Positions 47,901 to 58,481 of a DNA stretch of 64,000 bases are shown in pieces. Each line of letters begins with the position of its first letter. Position 1 is the first letter of the stretch. The position numbers and the translations under genes were made by a program. Under the pieces are notes generated by a model, which did not search any database, was not told where the DNA came from, and was given only the letters and a program-made list of their open reading frames with translations. This DNA is from Caenorhabditis elegans (Eukaryota; Nematoda; Chromadorea; Rhabditida; Rhabditidae), in NCBI RefSeq assembly GCF_000002985.6, contig NC_003282.8:1-64000 (forward strand). The letters are read 5' to 3'.

Positions 47901-48844
47901 AGTTCTGAAATTTCTTGGGTTAATTGGTCACGTTTGAAATTTTATTCAACTCTTTTTCTTCAAAACATTGGATTTACAAAAGTGTTTTTTTCTGAAAATT
48001 TTATTAAGTACAATCAAGTTATTTGTGAAACGAACAAAAGTCTGAATTTTTGGGTTTCAGAACTAGAAATTTTGGTATAATTGATACAGTATAATATTTT
48101 ATTGAACACTTCAATTTTAGTAGGAAAAAGATTTTTAGAGATATTTTATCCTCTTTTTTGTTCAGAAAACTATAAAATAAAGGGTTATAAAAATCCGATT
48201 TTTAGGATATTTTGTCGAAAAATAAATTGAAGCTCTTTTTTCTTCAATATTTAATTTTTAAAAACTGCTCCACACCTGGCCATTTGTCCCATTCTATGAG
48301 CCGTCGGCCTTGTGCCGGTCATCGCTACAGTCAAAATATTGACCAATGAGAAGAGATCGACATCAGCGGCTTCTTCGGCTCCAGCAGCTCGGAGCACAGC
48401 TCCGAGGCAGTACACGGCAGCCGCTTGGGCATCTTCTTCGCCTTTTGCCCATTCAGGAGGGACAAAGGAACGATCTACACGGGATGTGGCGACTGTTTTG
48501 ATCTGAAAATTTTTTAATTTTAGTTGAAAAATCGTGATTTTTAGTTTAAAGTACTCACCACAAGCTCTCCTTTACTATTCAGAAAAACGTTTTCCGTATC
48601 GAAAACGGTTCCTTTTGGACATGGTGGTAGACGATCGGCAGCCGATACGGCAACTGATAAGAGCTCCGGTGCATTGAGCCCGTAACCGCGGACCTGAAAA
48701 TTAGAAAAATGAATTTTTGGATTGAAATTTGCAATAAAATGCATATTTTTCCAACTTTTTGCGGCTTTTCCAATCTAAAAATGCAAAAAAAGCTACCTCA
48801 ATGACTTCTGCAATACTGATTTGAACTTCTTGAGCAGCGGGCAT
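32953..48844 (-). CDS. KIND-FERM-triple-PDZ scaffold protein (PTPN13/FRMPD2-like, no phosphatase)
   Basis: Twenty-one exons join in frame to 1551 codons: 48797-48844, 48559-48693, 48276-48502, 47791-47872, 46814-47235, 46378-46594, 45652-46254, 45106-45181, 42834-42970, 42659-42733, 42095-42417, 41176-41620, 40425-40567, 40023-40174, 39749-39928, 39331-39527, 36458-36611, 35082-35410, 34536-34694, 33845-34175, 32953-33173. Residues about 5-160 form a KIND domain (opening ISIAEVIEVRGYGL). Residues 165-650 are acidic and proline-rich, probably disordered. A basic linker precedes a FERM domain at about 675-1030. PDZ domains lie near 1105-1195 (GLGLTLV), 1369-1455 (SLGVQIA) and 1462-1548 (LGLSLAK). 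No tyrosine phosphatase domain follows, so the layout fits FRMPD2-type scaffolds. Such proteins organise membrane-cortex complexes; that role is inferred from the family. The start is the ATG just before the KIND domain. The frame is open further upstream in the same exon to 48873, so a more 5' exon is possible. Confidence 0.88.
33379..33524. repeat. Degenerate tgcctgcc/tacc repeat, right, last intron
   Basis: Mirror of 14355-14500. Confidence 0.7.
33529..33794. repeat. TTGCCG-variant fold-back repeat, right
   Basis: Mirror of 14085-14350, in the last intron of the intact scaffold gene. Confidence 0.7.
34819..34924. repeat. TTGCCGG-type dispersed repeat, short right copy
   Basis: Mirror of 12955-13060, carrying the alternate base at 34893. 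Confidence 0.7.
35455..35625. mobile_element. TIR element (CACGTGGTGTCA family), right-arm copy
   Basis: Mirror of 12254-12424, in an intron of the intact scaffold gene. Confidence 0.75.
35829..36285. repeat. TTGCCGG-type dispersed repeat, right copy 2
   Basis: Mirror of 11594-12050, in an intron of the intact scaffold gene. Confidence 0.8.
36809..39114 (+). CDS. C1GALT1-like beta-1,3-galactosyltransferase (GT31), nested gene
   Basis: Five exons join in frame: 36809-36916, 37588-37736, 38083-38233, 38435-38557, 38860-39114, giving about 261 residues. The N-terminus (MISLLLVFLSQISLILG) is a hydrophobic signal or signal-anchor, as expected for a Golgi type II or secreted enzyme. The T-synthase family pattern follows: ILCLIHT near residue 22, an ETRAKTILETW segment, the metal-binding DDD motif in YYRADDDTYAL, then ERIQHFHPLEQ and ISFHHVSPYEM near the C-terminus. 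Family members transfer galactose from UDP-Gal to GalNAc-Ser/Thr to build core 1 O-glycans; this substrate is inferred. The protein is shorter than the roughly 360 residues of vertebrate C1GALT1, mainly through a short stem. The gene sits antisense inside the intron that splits PDZ1 of the scaffold gene. Which GT31 subgroup it belongs to is uncertain. Confidence 0.88.
37139..37509. repeat. Cluster of GAGCAAA..GTTGTCAATTT motifs, right
   Basis: Mirror of 10370-10740, in intron 36917-37587 of the right glycosyltransferase. The extra copy after the stop is near 39180. Confidence 0.6.
40189..40399. repeat. Degenerate acagtacc repeat in intron, right
   Basis: Mirror of 7480-7690. Confidence 0.8.
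42439..42629. repeat. Degenerate tgcctgcc/tacc repeat, right
   Basis: Mirror of 5250-5440. Confidence 0.75.
43678..43857. repeat. Source copy of the 180-bp block, right
   Basis: Mirror of 4022-4201, in the intron between exons 45106-45181 and 42834-42970 of the intact scaffold gene. Confidence 0.85.
43929..44399. repeat. TTGCCGG-type dispersed repeat, right copy 1
   Basis: Mirror of 3480-3950. Confidence 0.8.
44525..44778. repeat. 180-bp duplicated block with 37-bp flanks, right
   Basis: Mirror of 3101-3354 (insert 44562-44741). Its presence in both arms shows that this insertion preceded the inverted duplication. Confidence 0.9.
47627..47718. repeat. About 20-bp AT-rich tandem array (right-arm copy)
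   Basis: Mirror of the array beside the telomere. Here it lies inside the intron between the exons at 47791-47872 and 46814-47235 of the scaffold gene, and the arm homology ends about ten bases beyond it. Confidence 0.85.
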
Positions 48845-49258
48845 TTTCACTTTTCTCAGTGCTTTTAGCACATCTGAAACACCAAAACTAAAGTCAAAAA
48901 CGAGTTGAGCGCCAAAAAAAAGAGGAAAAAAGAATTTTGCGATTAAAACCGATAGGTAAATAAGTGGTTTGTGTAGGGTGGGGAGGTGCGCAATAAAGAC
49001 GAACGAACGAAAATTCGAATAGATTTGACGGTAAGATATGCGGGGGCGGAATGGGAAATGGTTTTTTTCTTGATGATGGTCGGTGAAAATTTATGTGAAA
49101 ATCTAAATTTAGTAAGTATTGGAATATCGACAGTATTAATAATAACTAGTTCAAAATAGCTTTCACGTATAGGAACTTTGAACTCGGTTATTTTGGCACT
49201 ATAGGAGTAGTTTTAAAAAACTTTTCCCACTGGCCCTACTCCACTTTTAATTTATAGG

Positions 49259-49588
49259 GTTTGCACATTCCTTACAAGGGAAGCTAAAAATGGTAATACT
49301 TCGCAGATTGATATGACGTAGTGGTTTTTTATAAAATAGTATAACTGGGCTTCTCCTCAAAAAAAATTTAGCTGCCGCGGATCCGTTTCAGTAAAGTTAT
49401 GACGTTTTAAAATTTCAATACTAAATTATATAAAAATTCACTGAAATTCCGAAACGTCATAACCTTGCTGAAACGGCTTCACGGTGGTTAAATTTTTTTG
49501 AAGAGAAGTGAAGCAAAAACCACTATGTCGTATCAAACTGCGGAGTACTATTTTTTAACTTTCCTTGTAAGGAATGTGTAAATCTTAT
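49259..49588. mobile_element. 330-bp fold-back element
   Basis: The ends ggtttgcacattccttacaa and ttgtaaggaatgtgtaaatc are inverted. Pairing continues inward through gacgtagtggttttt / aaaaaccactatgtc and gatccgtttcag / ctgaaacggc. There is no open frame, so it is MITE-like. It lies in the 5' flank of the scaffold gene. Confidence 0.75.
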
Positions 49589-50178
49589 GAACTAAACGTA
49601 ATCTTTAAAAAATTGTTTCAACGTTCCGATAAGGTAAAGGTAAATTTTAAAGATACTTTGAACTAATTAAAAACTTTAAAATAAACTTTAAAAATATCTT
49701 TCTGCACAATTGATTTGTTTTTCGATATCAAAGCATTTGCCGAATTCCGAATCTCAATATTTCAACAGTACGAAAATATTTTTGGCAATCGTCGAATTTT
49801 CGAAAAGAATGTTCTATAACAAGCTAACCAAAGATTAACAAGCTTCATAGAAAATCAGCAAAGTTTGAAAAGCTAGAAAATTGCCGAAACTGTATCAGTA
49901 GTGTTTTCAAACAACATTTGAAACACACGTACATACACACATACTTCGGTTGTGATGATAGAAATAAGGGAGAGGCAAGAGGAGGCGATAACAATCGATT
50001 ATCATTGATATGTACATCTATTTATCTGTTGGCATGTACTTTTAGAGAATCGGGACTTTTAGGAATAGTTGTTTAGAAATTGGAGCGAAATTGCAAAAAA
50101 AAACTGAGAAAAATCGTTCCAACTGAGGAGTCAGCGCGGTGATTCACCGTGTAAGGTGGGGTGAAAATGTACATGTGT

Positions 50179-50191
50179 GGGGGGGGGGGGG
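50179..50191 (+). repeat. G13 homopolymer
   Basis: A run of 13 G, a potential G-quadruplex and polymerase-slippage site, in the flank of the scaffold gene. Confidence 0.9.
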
Positions 50192-51349
50192 ACTGAAATC
50201 ATAAAAAACTGCAAAAAAAATTGGATGGGAATGTGAAATAGAAACGACTGTTTGGGAGAAATTTGCAGTCACAGTACTGTCTTCAAGTGAAAAATTGCTA
50301 GATTTACCGAATAGGGTAAAATAACTAGATTAGTACAGGTTAGGCTAATTTGTATGAAATGGAGATTTAGAAACATTTTCGTTTTTTTTTTAATTTTAAC
50401 AGTAATCAATAGAAAATATAGATTTAAAATTGATTTTCCGTTTTTTTTTGGAAAAAAAACTGAATTTTCGTAGTTTTATGCAAAAAAATGTAGGAATTTA
50501 TTCAAATTTTTAGCATTTTTCGATTTTTGTAGTCTGGAATATGAAATTTCATACGAAATTAGCTGAACTCGGTCAGATTTTCGAAAAAAAAATTATAAAA
50601 ACATTTTTGTTCAAAAAAAAAGGTTTTAAATTAAAAATTAATAATTCTAGCTAAAATTTCGTTGAAAATTTAAAGGAACTTACCAATTAGAAACTTTGAA
50701 AAATTGTTTTTTTTTGTTGAAAATTAGTTTTAACAAAAATTTATTAACATTGTTGTTTTTTTTATTTACGCGATAGAATATTTGGAAAGGTTTTTTAACT
50801 TCAAATTTACATTTTTTTGGAAAAAATTTTTGGCGCGAAATTCAAGTTTCCATAATTTTGAAACATTTTTTATACAAAAAAATCAAGTTTTTTGAAAAAG
50901 TTTTGGTGCGAAATATAAAATTCAATGAGGATTTCAAACAAATATTGTCAAATTGAGTATTTACTACAAAACATTGTTTTTTACTCAGATTTAAAAAAAT
51001 TAAAATTGTTCAATCAAATCCAACGTTCGTTTCTTTATTATTAAAAGCTTCAACAAAAAAAAACCTAAAAAATTTCTAAAAACCTATAACATTTGTCAAA
51101 TTTCATACTTAATTCGAAACATACTGACTCACTAAGGAGAAAGACCGCCTAAAGAGCAAACAAGAGACAAGAGAGATAAGGAAATTCCCCGAATTATCAT
51201 AATAAGCGGCACACACACGTGGAAGAGTTCACCATGGTGAATTGAAATCCGTTTCGAACGCGCGAGCGGAAAATGCGAATATAAAAATATAAAGCAAACC
51301 AGCGGAGACGGAGAGGTATAAGGAGTGTATGAATGTCCATAGAAAGGAA

Positions 51350-51480
51350 TAGGTGACTCTCTCTCTCTCTCACACCTGTCCTCTGTCTCTCTCACTCTTT
51401 AACCCTAACTATCTGTCGTCTCTTCGCGCATTGCTCTCTCCCTCACTCTTTACCTGTCTGCGTGTCTCGTTCTCTGCGTA
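51350..51480 (+). repeat. CT-rich simple sequence
   Basis: A pyrimidine-rich stretch (ctctctctctctc and variants) of about 130 bases. It is purine-rich on the scaffold gene's strand, and a structural or promoter role is possible. Confidence 0.8.
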
Positions 51481-51825
51481 CTGTATGGCCCCTAGACACA
51501 CCGATTTCTCTGACTTTTTCTTTGTGACCGCCTTGGGGGGAAAAGGTGACTGTCTTGATCCTTTTCCTGCGCGCGTCGGGAGAGAGACTTTCAACAGCAC
51601 GCACAAATTTTTCGCTCTTTTTTTTTTGAAAAGAGGACATGTATGGAAACAACAAAGCTCTCGAGATGATGATGGTTTTCGGAAATCTTGTATTTGGAGA
51701 ATTTTTGTGCAAATTTCGTGAAAAAGTTGGAAACTTTGGATTTGAAAACTTTCGGGAAAAAACTAGATAAATTCTGAAAAACTAGGTGTCAGTGAAAAAC
51801 TAGGTGACAAATTCTGAAAAACTAG

Positions 51826-52004
51826 GTGTCTCGATCTACGTACATCTACAAAAAATGCGGGAGAAGAAACGCAGAGTTCTCAACTGATTTTGCATGGCCA
51901 TGCATTCATGGTTGAGAGCGTGTTGACGCCACATTTTTTTGGGCAAAAATTCCCCGCACTTTTTGTAGATCAAAACGTAATGGGGCAGCCTGACACCACG
52001 TGGG
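51826..52004. mobile_element. TIR element (CACGTGGTGTCA family)
   Basis: Independent copy with ctacaaaaaatgcggg near the left end and a right end of cctgacaccacgtg. Its left terminus is degraded. Confidence 0.75.
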
Positions 52005-52375
52005 ACTCTGGAAAAAATCCTCGAAATTCCACAAAGGAAACTAGTTTCTTTGGACTTAAACGACTTAAATGGAAAATTTAAACAAAAAAAAAAACGAGAA
52101 TTTTTTTCTAGCTTTCTCTACACAAATTTATTTAAAAACTTGCATTACAAATCGGAAAAAAAAACTCAAAAAAGGGTAAAATGCCGATTTTTTATTTTTT
52201 TCCATGGTTGTTAGCGGTTTTCAATATTTTGTGATATTTTTTGGCCTAAAAATTTGATTTCCCCACGAAAAAATTCAAACAAAAGCGAATTTCGACCGAA
52301 AAAGCAAGGGGAACCTAAAGAAAATTTTAAAAATGAGCCCGTCAATAAATAGTCGGCTTTTACAATTTTTATGAT

Positions 52376-52512
52376 TTTTTTATGAATTATTATTTTTATG
52401 ATTTTTTTATGAATTATTATTTTTATGATTTTTTTATGAATTATTATTTTTATGATTTTTTTATGAATTATTATTTTTATGATTTTTTTATGAATTATTA
52501 TTTTTCTGATTT
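52376..52512. repeat. 27-bp tandem repeat, about five copies
   Basis: The unit runs atgaattattatttttatga followed by seven T and repeats almost perfectly four to five times. It is AT-only apart from G in atg, and is non-coding. Confidence 0.9.
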
Positions 52513-53016
52513 TTATGAATTTTTATGATATTTTCTAGCGTTTTTAAAATGATTGTTGATATTTTTTCTAATTAAAAAATTAACTTTCCATCATAAAAGC
52601 TACAGATAATATCGAATTTGGGCCGAAACACAAAAAAAATTAAGAAAGAACAAAAAAAAGAAGAGTGAATTGCTTGTCAAATCTAGAACGTATTCTGCGT
52701 TGTCGGAGAATTTCAAAAAAATAGTTAAAAAAATATATTTTTATATAAAACATTTTTAAATTTAAATATTAAAATCGACAAAGTTGTAGGAATTCCGCTG
52801 AGTATCACAGATATTTGTATTTTTAGCTGAAAAAGGGTATATTTAAAAATTAAATCTTGCCAAAATTGTTTGATTTCTGAACCTTTTTACATTTTTTCTG
52901 GAAAAAGTCTAAAAATAGTTGAAAAATCAAAAACACGGTCATCAATCGTCGTTTAAAAAAGTTCTTCTCAATTTTTTCGCCCTTGCTTTCCCACTAAATC
53001 GTCTTCACCTGGTGAT

Positions 53017-53032
53017 GGGGGGGGGGGGGGGG
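53017..53032 (+). repeat. G16 homopolymer
   Basis: A run of 16 G. Such tracts are substrates for FANCJ/dog-1-dependent maintenance in C. elegans and are prone to deletion in its absence (established for poly-G tracts in that species). Confidence 0.9.
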
Positions 53033-53400
53033 CGATCTTTCGCGAATTGACCTACTTTGTATGGGGGGATAAATCGTGGGAGGAGGGAAGGTATTTATTC
53101 GGAACCGCTCGGCAATTAATCAAACAGTTTGGGAATCGACAAATGTGTCACCAGAAAAGTTATTGTTATTATTGGTATTATTATTGTTATTATGAGGGTG
53201 ATTTGCGTAAGCAAGCGAGAGGGAGAGAGACTCAGACATAAAAAGATAAACATTTTTAGCGTGAATCTAAACATTTGACTGGTTGAAAATGGTGGGAAAT
53301 GGAGAAAAAGGAAAAAAGCACCCGATTTCAATATAGAACTTCGTACTGAATTATAGCGATTTGGCAGATAAATTGTTTAATCTTGTATGAAAAGTGATTA

Positions 53401-53631
53401 CTATCGTCGTCCGAACCAGAAAAAGTAGAAGAATAAGGCGAAGAGGATTAGAAATGGGATGGTGCACAGAAGGCCCGCGTAGATGCTGAAAATTTTGAGT
53501 GAAAAAAGCCGCAAAAGCTTGAAAATTACAGTTTTTACTCACCTATAGGTATAGGAATTCTGTCGATGAATTTCGAAGTGATAGTCGGTTTGTAGAGCCT
53601 CCCGCTCCACGTCCTTTTGTCGACGTGGCAT
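53401..53631 (-). CDS. 57-residue single-span membrane protein
   Basis: Two exons, 53543-53631 and 53401-53485, join in phase 2 with donor GTGAGT and acceptor TTTTCAG. The product begins MPRRQKDVEREALQ, a charged hydrophilic half of about 30 residues. One strongly hydrophobic segment then spans residues 32-52 (AGLLCTIPFLILF), followed by FWFGRR and the stop. The pattern suggests a small integral membrane protein with basic residues just after the span. No family was recognised. The clean splice sites and the sharp hydrophilic/hydrophobic change at the exon boundary support it as real despite its size. An upstream exon is possible, because only about 60 bases of less AT-rich DNA precede the ATG. 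Confidence 0.6.
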
Positions 53632-54029
53632 GCCTTAAAGCAGTAGTTCAGATATTCTCCATTTGCACTATGACTGGATAGAACGCAAACGGAAATTAAA
53701 GAGAAAAAATGTATTAGAAGCTATAAGGAGTAGAAATAAGAAACGAGAAGAGTGAGGGAAGTGAGCAACAGTTTCCGGTTAAAGAGAGCGGTATCAACAG
53801 ATTAGAAAATAATTTTGAAGACGATAACATTTTTTTTTTCATATCTTCTCACTGAACTTAAAATTCAAGATTTTAGGGAAAAAAATTGTATAAATCTAAC
53901 ATTAATTGCTGATTAATTGTGGTGTAACGCATTAAATAGTTATTTGTTATAAGTATTGCATGCAAGACTACTAGAAGCTACTGAGACTACTGACAAGGAA
54001 AGGATTTCATTTTACCGCCAGGCTTTAAA

Positions 54030-54550
54030 ACGAGACATGTGTCATTTGAAAGTGTTCCATAATGATAGGTCACTGCAAAATTCTAAGCGGCAAAGCTCTA
54101 CTCTCAACCCCTCAAATTCCGTTCTGTAATTTTTTCGGCCTGTGGAATTGCTCCAAATGCTTTTTTTGCAAACTTTAAATTTTTTCAGAACATTTAAAAG
54201 TAGGTGAACATTCTGAAAAATTTTTGAAAATTTTTAATTTTTTTTAATCTGAAAATTATTGGACCGAGTGGAGTGAATAAAATTTCAGACTTTTCTTCAA
54301 AAAATTAAAATTTTCCAAAAATTTCCCAGAATGTGCGCCTACGAACAATGCCTTCTAACAATTCTGAAAAACATTAAAGCTTTCAAAAAAACATTTGGAG
54401 CAATTCTACAGGGCTCCAAAGTAGTGAAACAATACACTGGAATAATTTCAGATCAAAAGTTTCGGGGTGAGAATAGAGCTATGCCAATTAACATTTTGCA
54501 GTGACATATTCTTATGGAACAATTTCAAATGACTTGTGAGTTTTGAGCAT
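54030..54550. mobile_element. Imperfect 520-bp fold-back element
   Basis: The left part (catttgaaagtgttccata, cactgcaaaattct, caaagctctactctcaacc) pairs inverted with the right part (gagaatagagctatg, cattttgcagtgac, tatggaacaatttcaaatg). Inner words ggaattgctccaaatg / catttggagcaattc also pair. No coding frame. The remaining DNA from 53632 to 55365 shows nothing recognisable. Confidence 0.65.
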
Positions 54551-55365
54551 TAATTTTAAGTTTTAAAATACCAGGTTTCACTAGACATTGTCATTGCTAA
54601 TCAGCATGCAAAAAAATATATCACTAGTTGAAAAGTGCTAATTTTGAAAAAAAAACGTGTTTGGGTGCAATACTAATAGAGATTATGCGGTGTTAAAATG
54701 TTGGTTTACTACAATTAAAAGATGCACTTATTTTCCTGAATTACCTGAATCAATATATCAAAAATATGCAGCATACTAATGGAAAATATACGATGAAAAA
54801 TTTTTCTGTTAAAAATGTTTCGTTGTTACTAATAGTAAATCCATAAATACATAACTATTTTTACATGATATCAACAACAAGTCAAATCTCTAAAACCGCC
54901 CAAAAAAGAGATTTCGCACCTACTCCCAAAAAAGTTAATTATGGAAAGTGCTCGCCGTAAAATATATGGAAGAAATTGTGGCTCAGAAGATGCGTAATCT
55001 CACGTCTCAAGCACTATTAAGGAATGATGAAGCATAGTTGAAACATATCAGCTTCGGAAATGGGGTTTTTGATCAGTTAGGTGACGGGGTATCTCCTGCG
55101 GGAAAAGTCTATAACTTTGGTTTATCATTATTATTATTGTATAAAAGGTCATATTAGTAAGATATTGATAGGGAATTACGGAAATAAATATTGTGTGAGA
55201 AAAAGCCAAATTATGGGCGGTGCTTGGACAAAAGATTTGTGAAATTTTGAGTTAGTCTTAAAAGTTTTTATGTACTGTGCAGTAGGCAGGAAAAAAACAA
55301 AAATGACGGGAAATTAAAAAAAATTCCATGAAAATAATTACGGTCATGTTCGAGGTATATACGGT

Positions 55366-55745
55366 GGGCGGCAATTGCTGTGGCAATTGCCGATTTGCCA
55401 AAAATGTTCGATTCCGGAAAATTGCCGGTTTGCCGATTTGCCGGATATCAGTTTTGCCAGAAATGCTAAGAGGAATTTCTTATAAGACGGACACACTTGA
55501 GCAGTGCCTTTTTGAAATTTTTTCCCGTTTTCTTCAGGTATTTTCATAGAATTTGCTTACTTTTCAAAATACATGTAGAAAATTCTGAAATTTCCAAAAA
55601 AATGTGCAAAACTACAATTTGCCGAAAATTTTCGGCCATTGCCGTTTTTCCGGAAAGTTCGGCAAATCGGCATTTTACCGGTTTGTCGATTTGCCAGAAA
55701 TTCAGGCAATTTTGCCGATTTGCCGGAAAAATCGTTTGCCGCCTA
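55366..55745. repeat. TTGCCGG-type dispersed repeat, unduplicated copy
   Basis: Same organisation as the arm copies: gccgatttgcc words, a middle with acacttgagcagtgcc, then gccgaaaattttcggcc. It lies in intergenic DNA outside the palindrome. Confidence 0.8.
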
Positions 55746-55799
55746 CACCTGGTACATTGTATAGCCAACATTTGTAATTTGAGAAAATTGATATGCGGC

Positions 55800-55945
55800 A
55801 ATGCTAGGGTTACGGTCGCTAATGTTTCAATTTACTGTACTATGGGTATGGTAGAGGTACGGTAGGAGACCGATTGGATTACGGTGGGTTTCGTAGGAGT
55901 ACCGTATGGCTACGGTAGGAGTACGGTAGGAGTATGCTATAGGTT
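55800..55945. repeat. Degenerate tacggtagga repeat
   Basis: Tandem variants of tacggtaggagta directly follow the TTGCCGG-type repeat. They are non-coding and resemble the acagtacc repeat class on the other strand. Confidence 0.65.
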
Positions 55946-56570
55946 CGTTGCAAAAAGCTGCTGAATTCAGATTTTGCAGTCGGAAAATTATCAAGAAATG
56001 TTAAAAGTCTGAGTTAACAGCTAAATTGTTGCAAATAATCTTATAAATTAACCAAAAACTGTCTGAAACCTCGATTTTCAAGCAAAAAACTTCATTAAAA
56101 ATCCCTCTGAAATCCCAGGAACTAATCCGAATTTTTTTGTTTTTTGATGAATAAAAAACTAAATAAGTAAGTTAGGTTGGAGACTTTTTTTGAAAGAAAA
56201 ACCTTTTCTCAGCGCATTTTCAAAGTCAAAAAGTGCTCAAAAATCGTATGGGGGATTAAATGAAAAAAAAGAAAGATGCTGAAATCCAAATCATAAGACA
56301 CATGGAGATTAGGCGCATTTTGACTTGTTTTTTCATCATTTTGACTTGAAATATATTCTAGCAGCAGTTCTTAAAGCGAAAAGGTGTTACACTAGAAAAA
56401 AAAGAACAAGATTTCTCTATTTTCCATCTCTATAGAAACATGAGAGGACGGGTGCACTGGTGTAAATCCTGAGGAGGTATATTCATAAATTATTGAATGG
56501 GGGACACTTTTTTTTCTTGAATTTTTATGTTCGAATGGAGTTTGTTTTGATGAAAACACAAGATTTTCCT

Positions 56571-56640
56571 TGCTAGGCAGGCGTTGCAGGCAGGTAGGTA
56601 GGTAGGTAGGCGGGTAAGCATTAAAAGTAGGCAAGACGCC
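56571..56640. repeat. gcaggtaggtaggcgg repeat
   Basis: A short run of aggcaggcg/aggtaggtagg words of the same class as the tgcctgcc repeats in the arms. Intergenic. From 55946 to 57493 nothing else is recognisable. Confidence 0.65.
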
Positions 56641-57493
56641 ATTTTTGTGCCTGCTGTTTTTTTTTTTCGATAAAATAAAAATTTCGTTGGAACAAAAACT
56701 GAGAAATGAAGTGTAAAGTCAGAAGAGTTTTCAATTTTTTCGTGGGAAAACGTAGAAGGATGGATATGTACACAGGCACGGTAGATCACAGGAAAAAAAT
56801 TTTTAAAAAATATTTGACGGAAAAAATTTTAAAGCCAAAAAATGGGCGGGACTGGGTTCTTTAAAAATCGAATTGAATTTTTAAACTTCGAAAGTCTGAA
56901 TTTTTTTTGACAATTTTTTACAAAAAATGTAGTAGGCTAACTAAGCCAGAAAAATCTTAAAATTGGCTCCACCCATTTCTTGGCTTCAGTGAAAACAACC
57001 AATATTAAATACCGGTATCCTCGGCAACTCAAACTCCAAATTTTCTGAAAAAAAATAGCTGAGCCAAAAATCCGCTCGGATTTTCCCACTGAGCCTTCAC
57101 ACTCCTCCTTGTCGCGCAAAAGCGTGGAAAAATGTGGAGAACTGGAAAAGTAAAACAAATCAAAAACGGGCATCTGGTGTCGAAAAATGAATAAGTGAGT
57201 AGTAAGTGGGAGGGGAGCCGGAGAGCACAGGTGTGTGCTCGACGGAGCCCAGAAACGAAACTGAATTAATAATTTGAGACAGAGAGTTTGGGAAAAGTGA
57301 GAAACCAGATATTTGGATCAGTAAGTGGATCAGGAAGTTTTTGGAAGGTGGGTGTGTCTTCAGCTTGCCTCCCCAAATTTCTTCAAATCGGCCAGTAAAT
57401 AGGATTTCGTGGTGAGCCTAATACAGTACCCCTATTAAAAAAAATCTATTTTTCTATAGTTCTATTTATTGATATCTTCAAGATGAACAGTCA

Positions 57494-57669
57494 CACGTGG
57501 TGTCAAAATGCCCTGTATTGGTTTGATCTTTGAGAAATGTGGGAGAAGAGACACAGACTTTTCAACTGATTTTGCATGATTGGCAATGTGCTGACGTCAC
57601 ATTTTTCTGGGGGAAAAATCCCGCATTTTTTGTAGATCAAGCCGCGATGAGCCATCCTGACACCACGTG
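57494..57669. mobile_element. TIR element (CACGTGGTGTCA family), best ends
   Basis: This copy has the clearest termini, cacgtggtgtca on the left and tgacaccacgtg on the right, a 12-base perfect inverted repeat. The inner palindromic words are partly diverged. Confidence 0.8.
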
Positions 57670-58481
57670 CAGTGATACAACCTTTCTAATTGTAAGTGAA
57701 ATGATAGGGTGCTAAACTAAAGGGAGCAATACTAATAATATAAAAATTAAAATGAACATCTTGTAAGTTCCATAAATCAATTTCTCCACTAAAAAATCTC
57801 TGAAAAAGTTGAAAAATACACTACATTTCTCCCGTAATTGTAGAGGAAAAGAAATACACCTCCCCGGCAATTTTAAAATCAAGAAATCGCTGAAATATTC
57901 AAGGATGGCTAAGCAATTACACAGACAGACATATATTCTTCTTGTTGCAATACGGGAATGTGGAACAAGCACAAAAAGTATTACAGAACGGAAATGGGAA
58001 TTAGATGGGCATTTGAAACCGGATGTGCCAAGTAGTTGTGTACAGAAGTCAGTTGGTTGGCCCGTATGGAGCATGGGAAAATCTGGAAAAAATGCGTTTT
58101 GTCATATGCTGATAGTTTTTTCAGAAACATTATAGTACCATTTGTTTGCAAATTTGAAAAAAAAAACACTCATACCGTATTTTTCTACTACTACAATTAT
58201 TGTAATACTATTTTTCATTGATCTTTGCAAGCTTACTATCAGCACTAATGAAGAGTGCAAGTCTAATATGGCGGTAATAACAATAGAAGAAATACAGTTT
58301 TGGTTACCCTACACAAAAACAATTTAGTCTTTAAAAAATACCTTCTGTATTATCCTGAAGCATTCGGCGGCTCCAAATGATCCAAAGACGTCCATCAAAG
58401 TGGTCAGCTACAACTTATATTTCAACTGCAAATCTTAAGGGTTTTTCGACATCCTGCATTATTTTTCGACATGTTTTTTTA

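Larger units (their letters stand above)
48874..53400. promoter_or_regulatory. Long 5' flank of the scaffold gene
   Basis: No convincing exon was found here. It must contain the upstream region of the minus-strand scaffold gene and the 3' side of the small membrane-protein gene. It holds a fold-back element (49259-49588), G-runs, a CT-rich stretch (51350-51480), a TIR element and a 27-bp tandem repeat. Open frames at 51132-51720 arise from the simple CT repeat and have poor coding character. Far-upstream non-coding first exons cannot be excluded. Confidence 0.4.

Noticed and set aside
51132..51721. Open frames on both strands over the CT-rich region
   Set aside because: Composition is driven by simple CT repeats, with no splice signals or recognisable domain.
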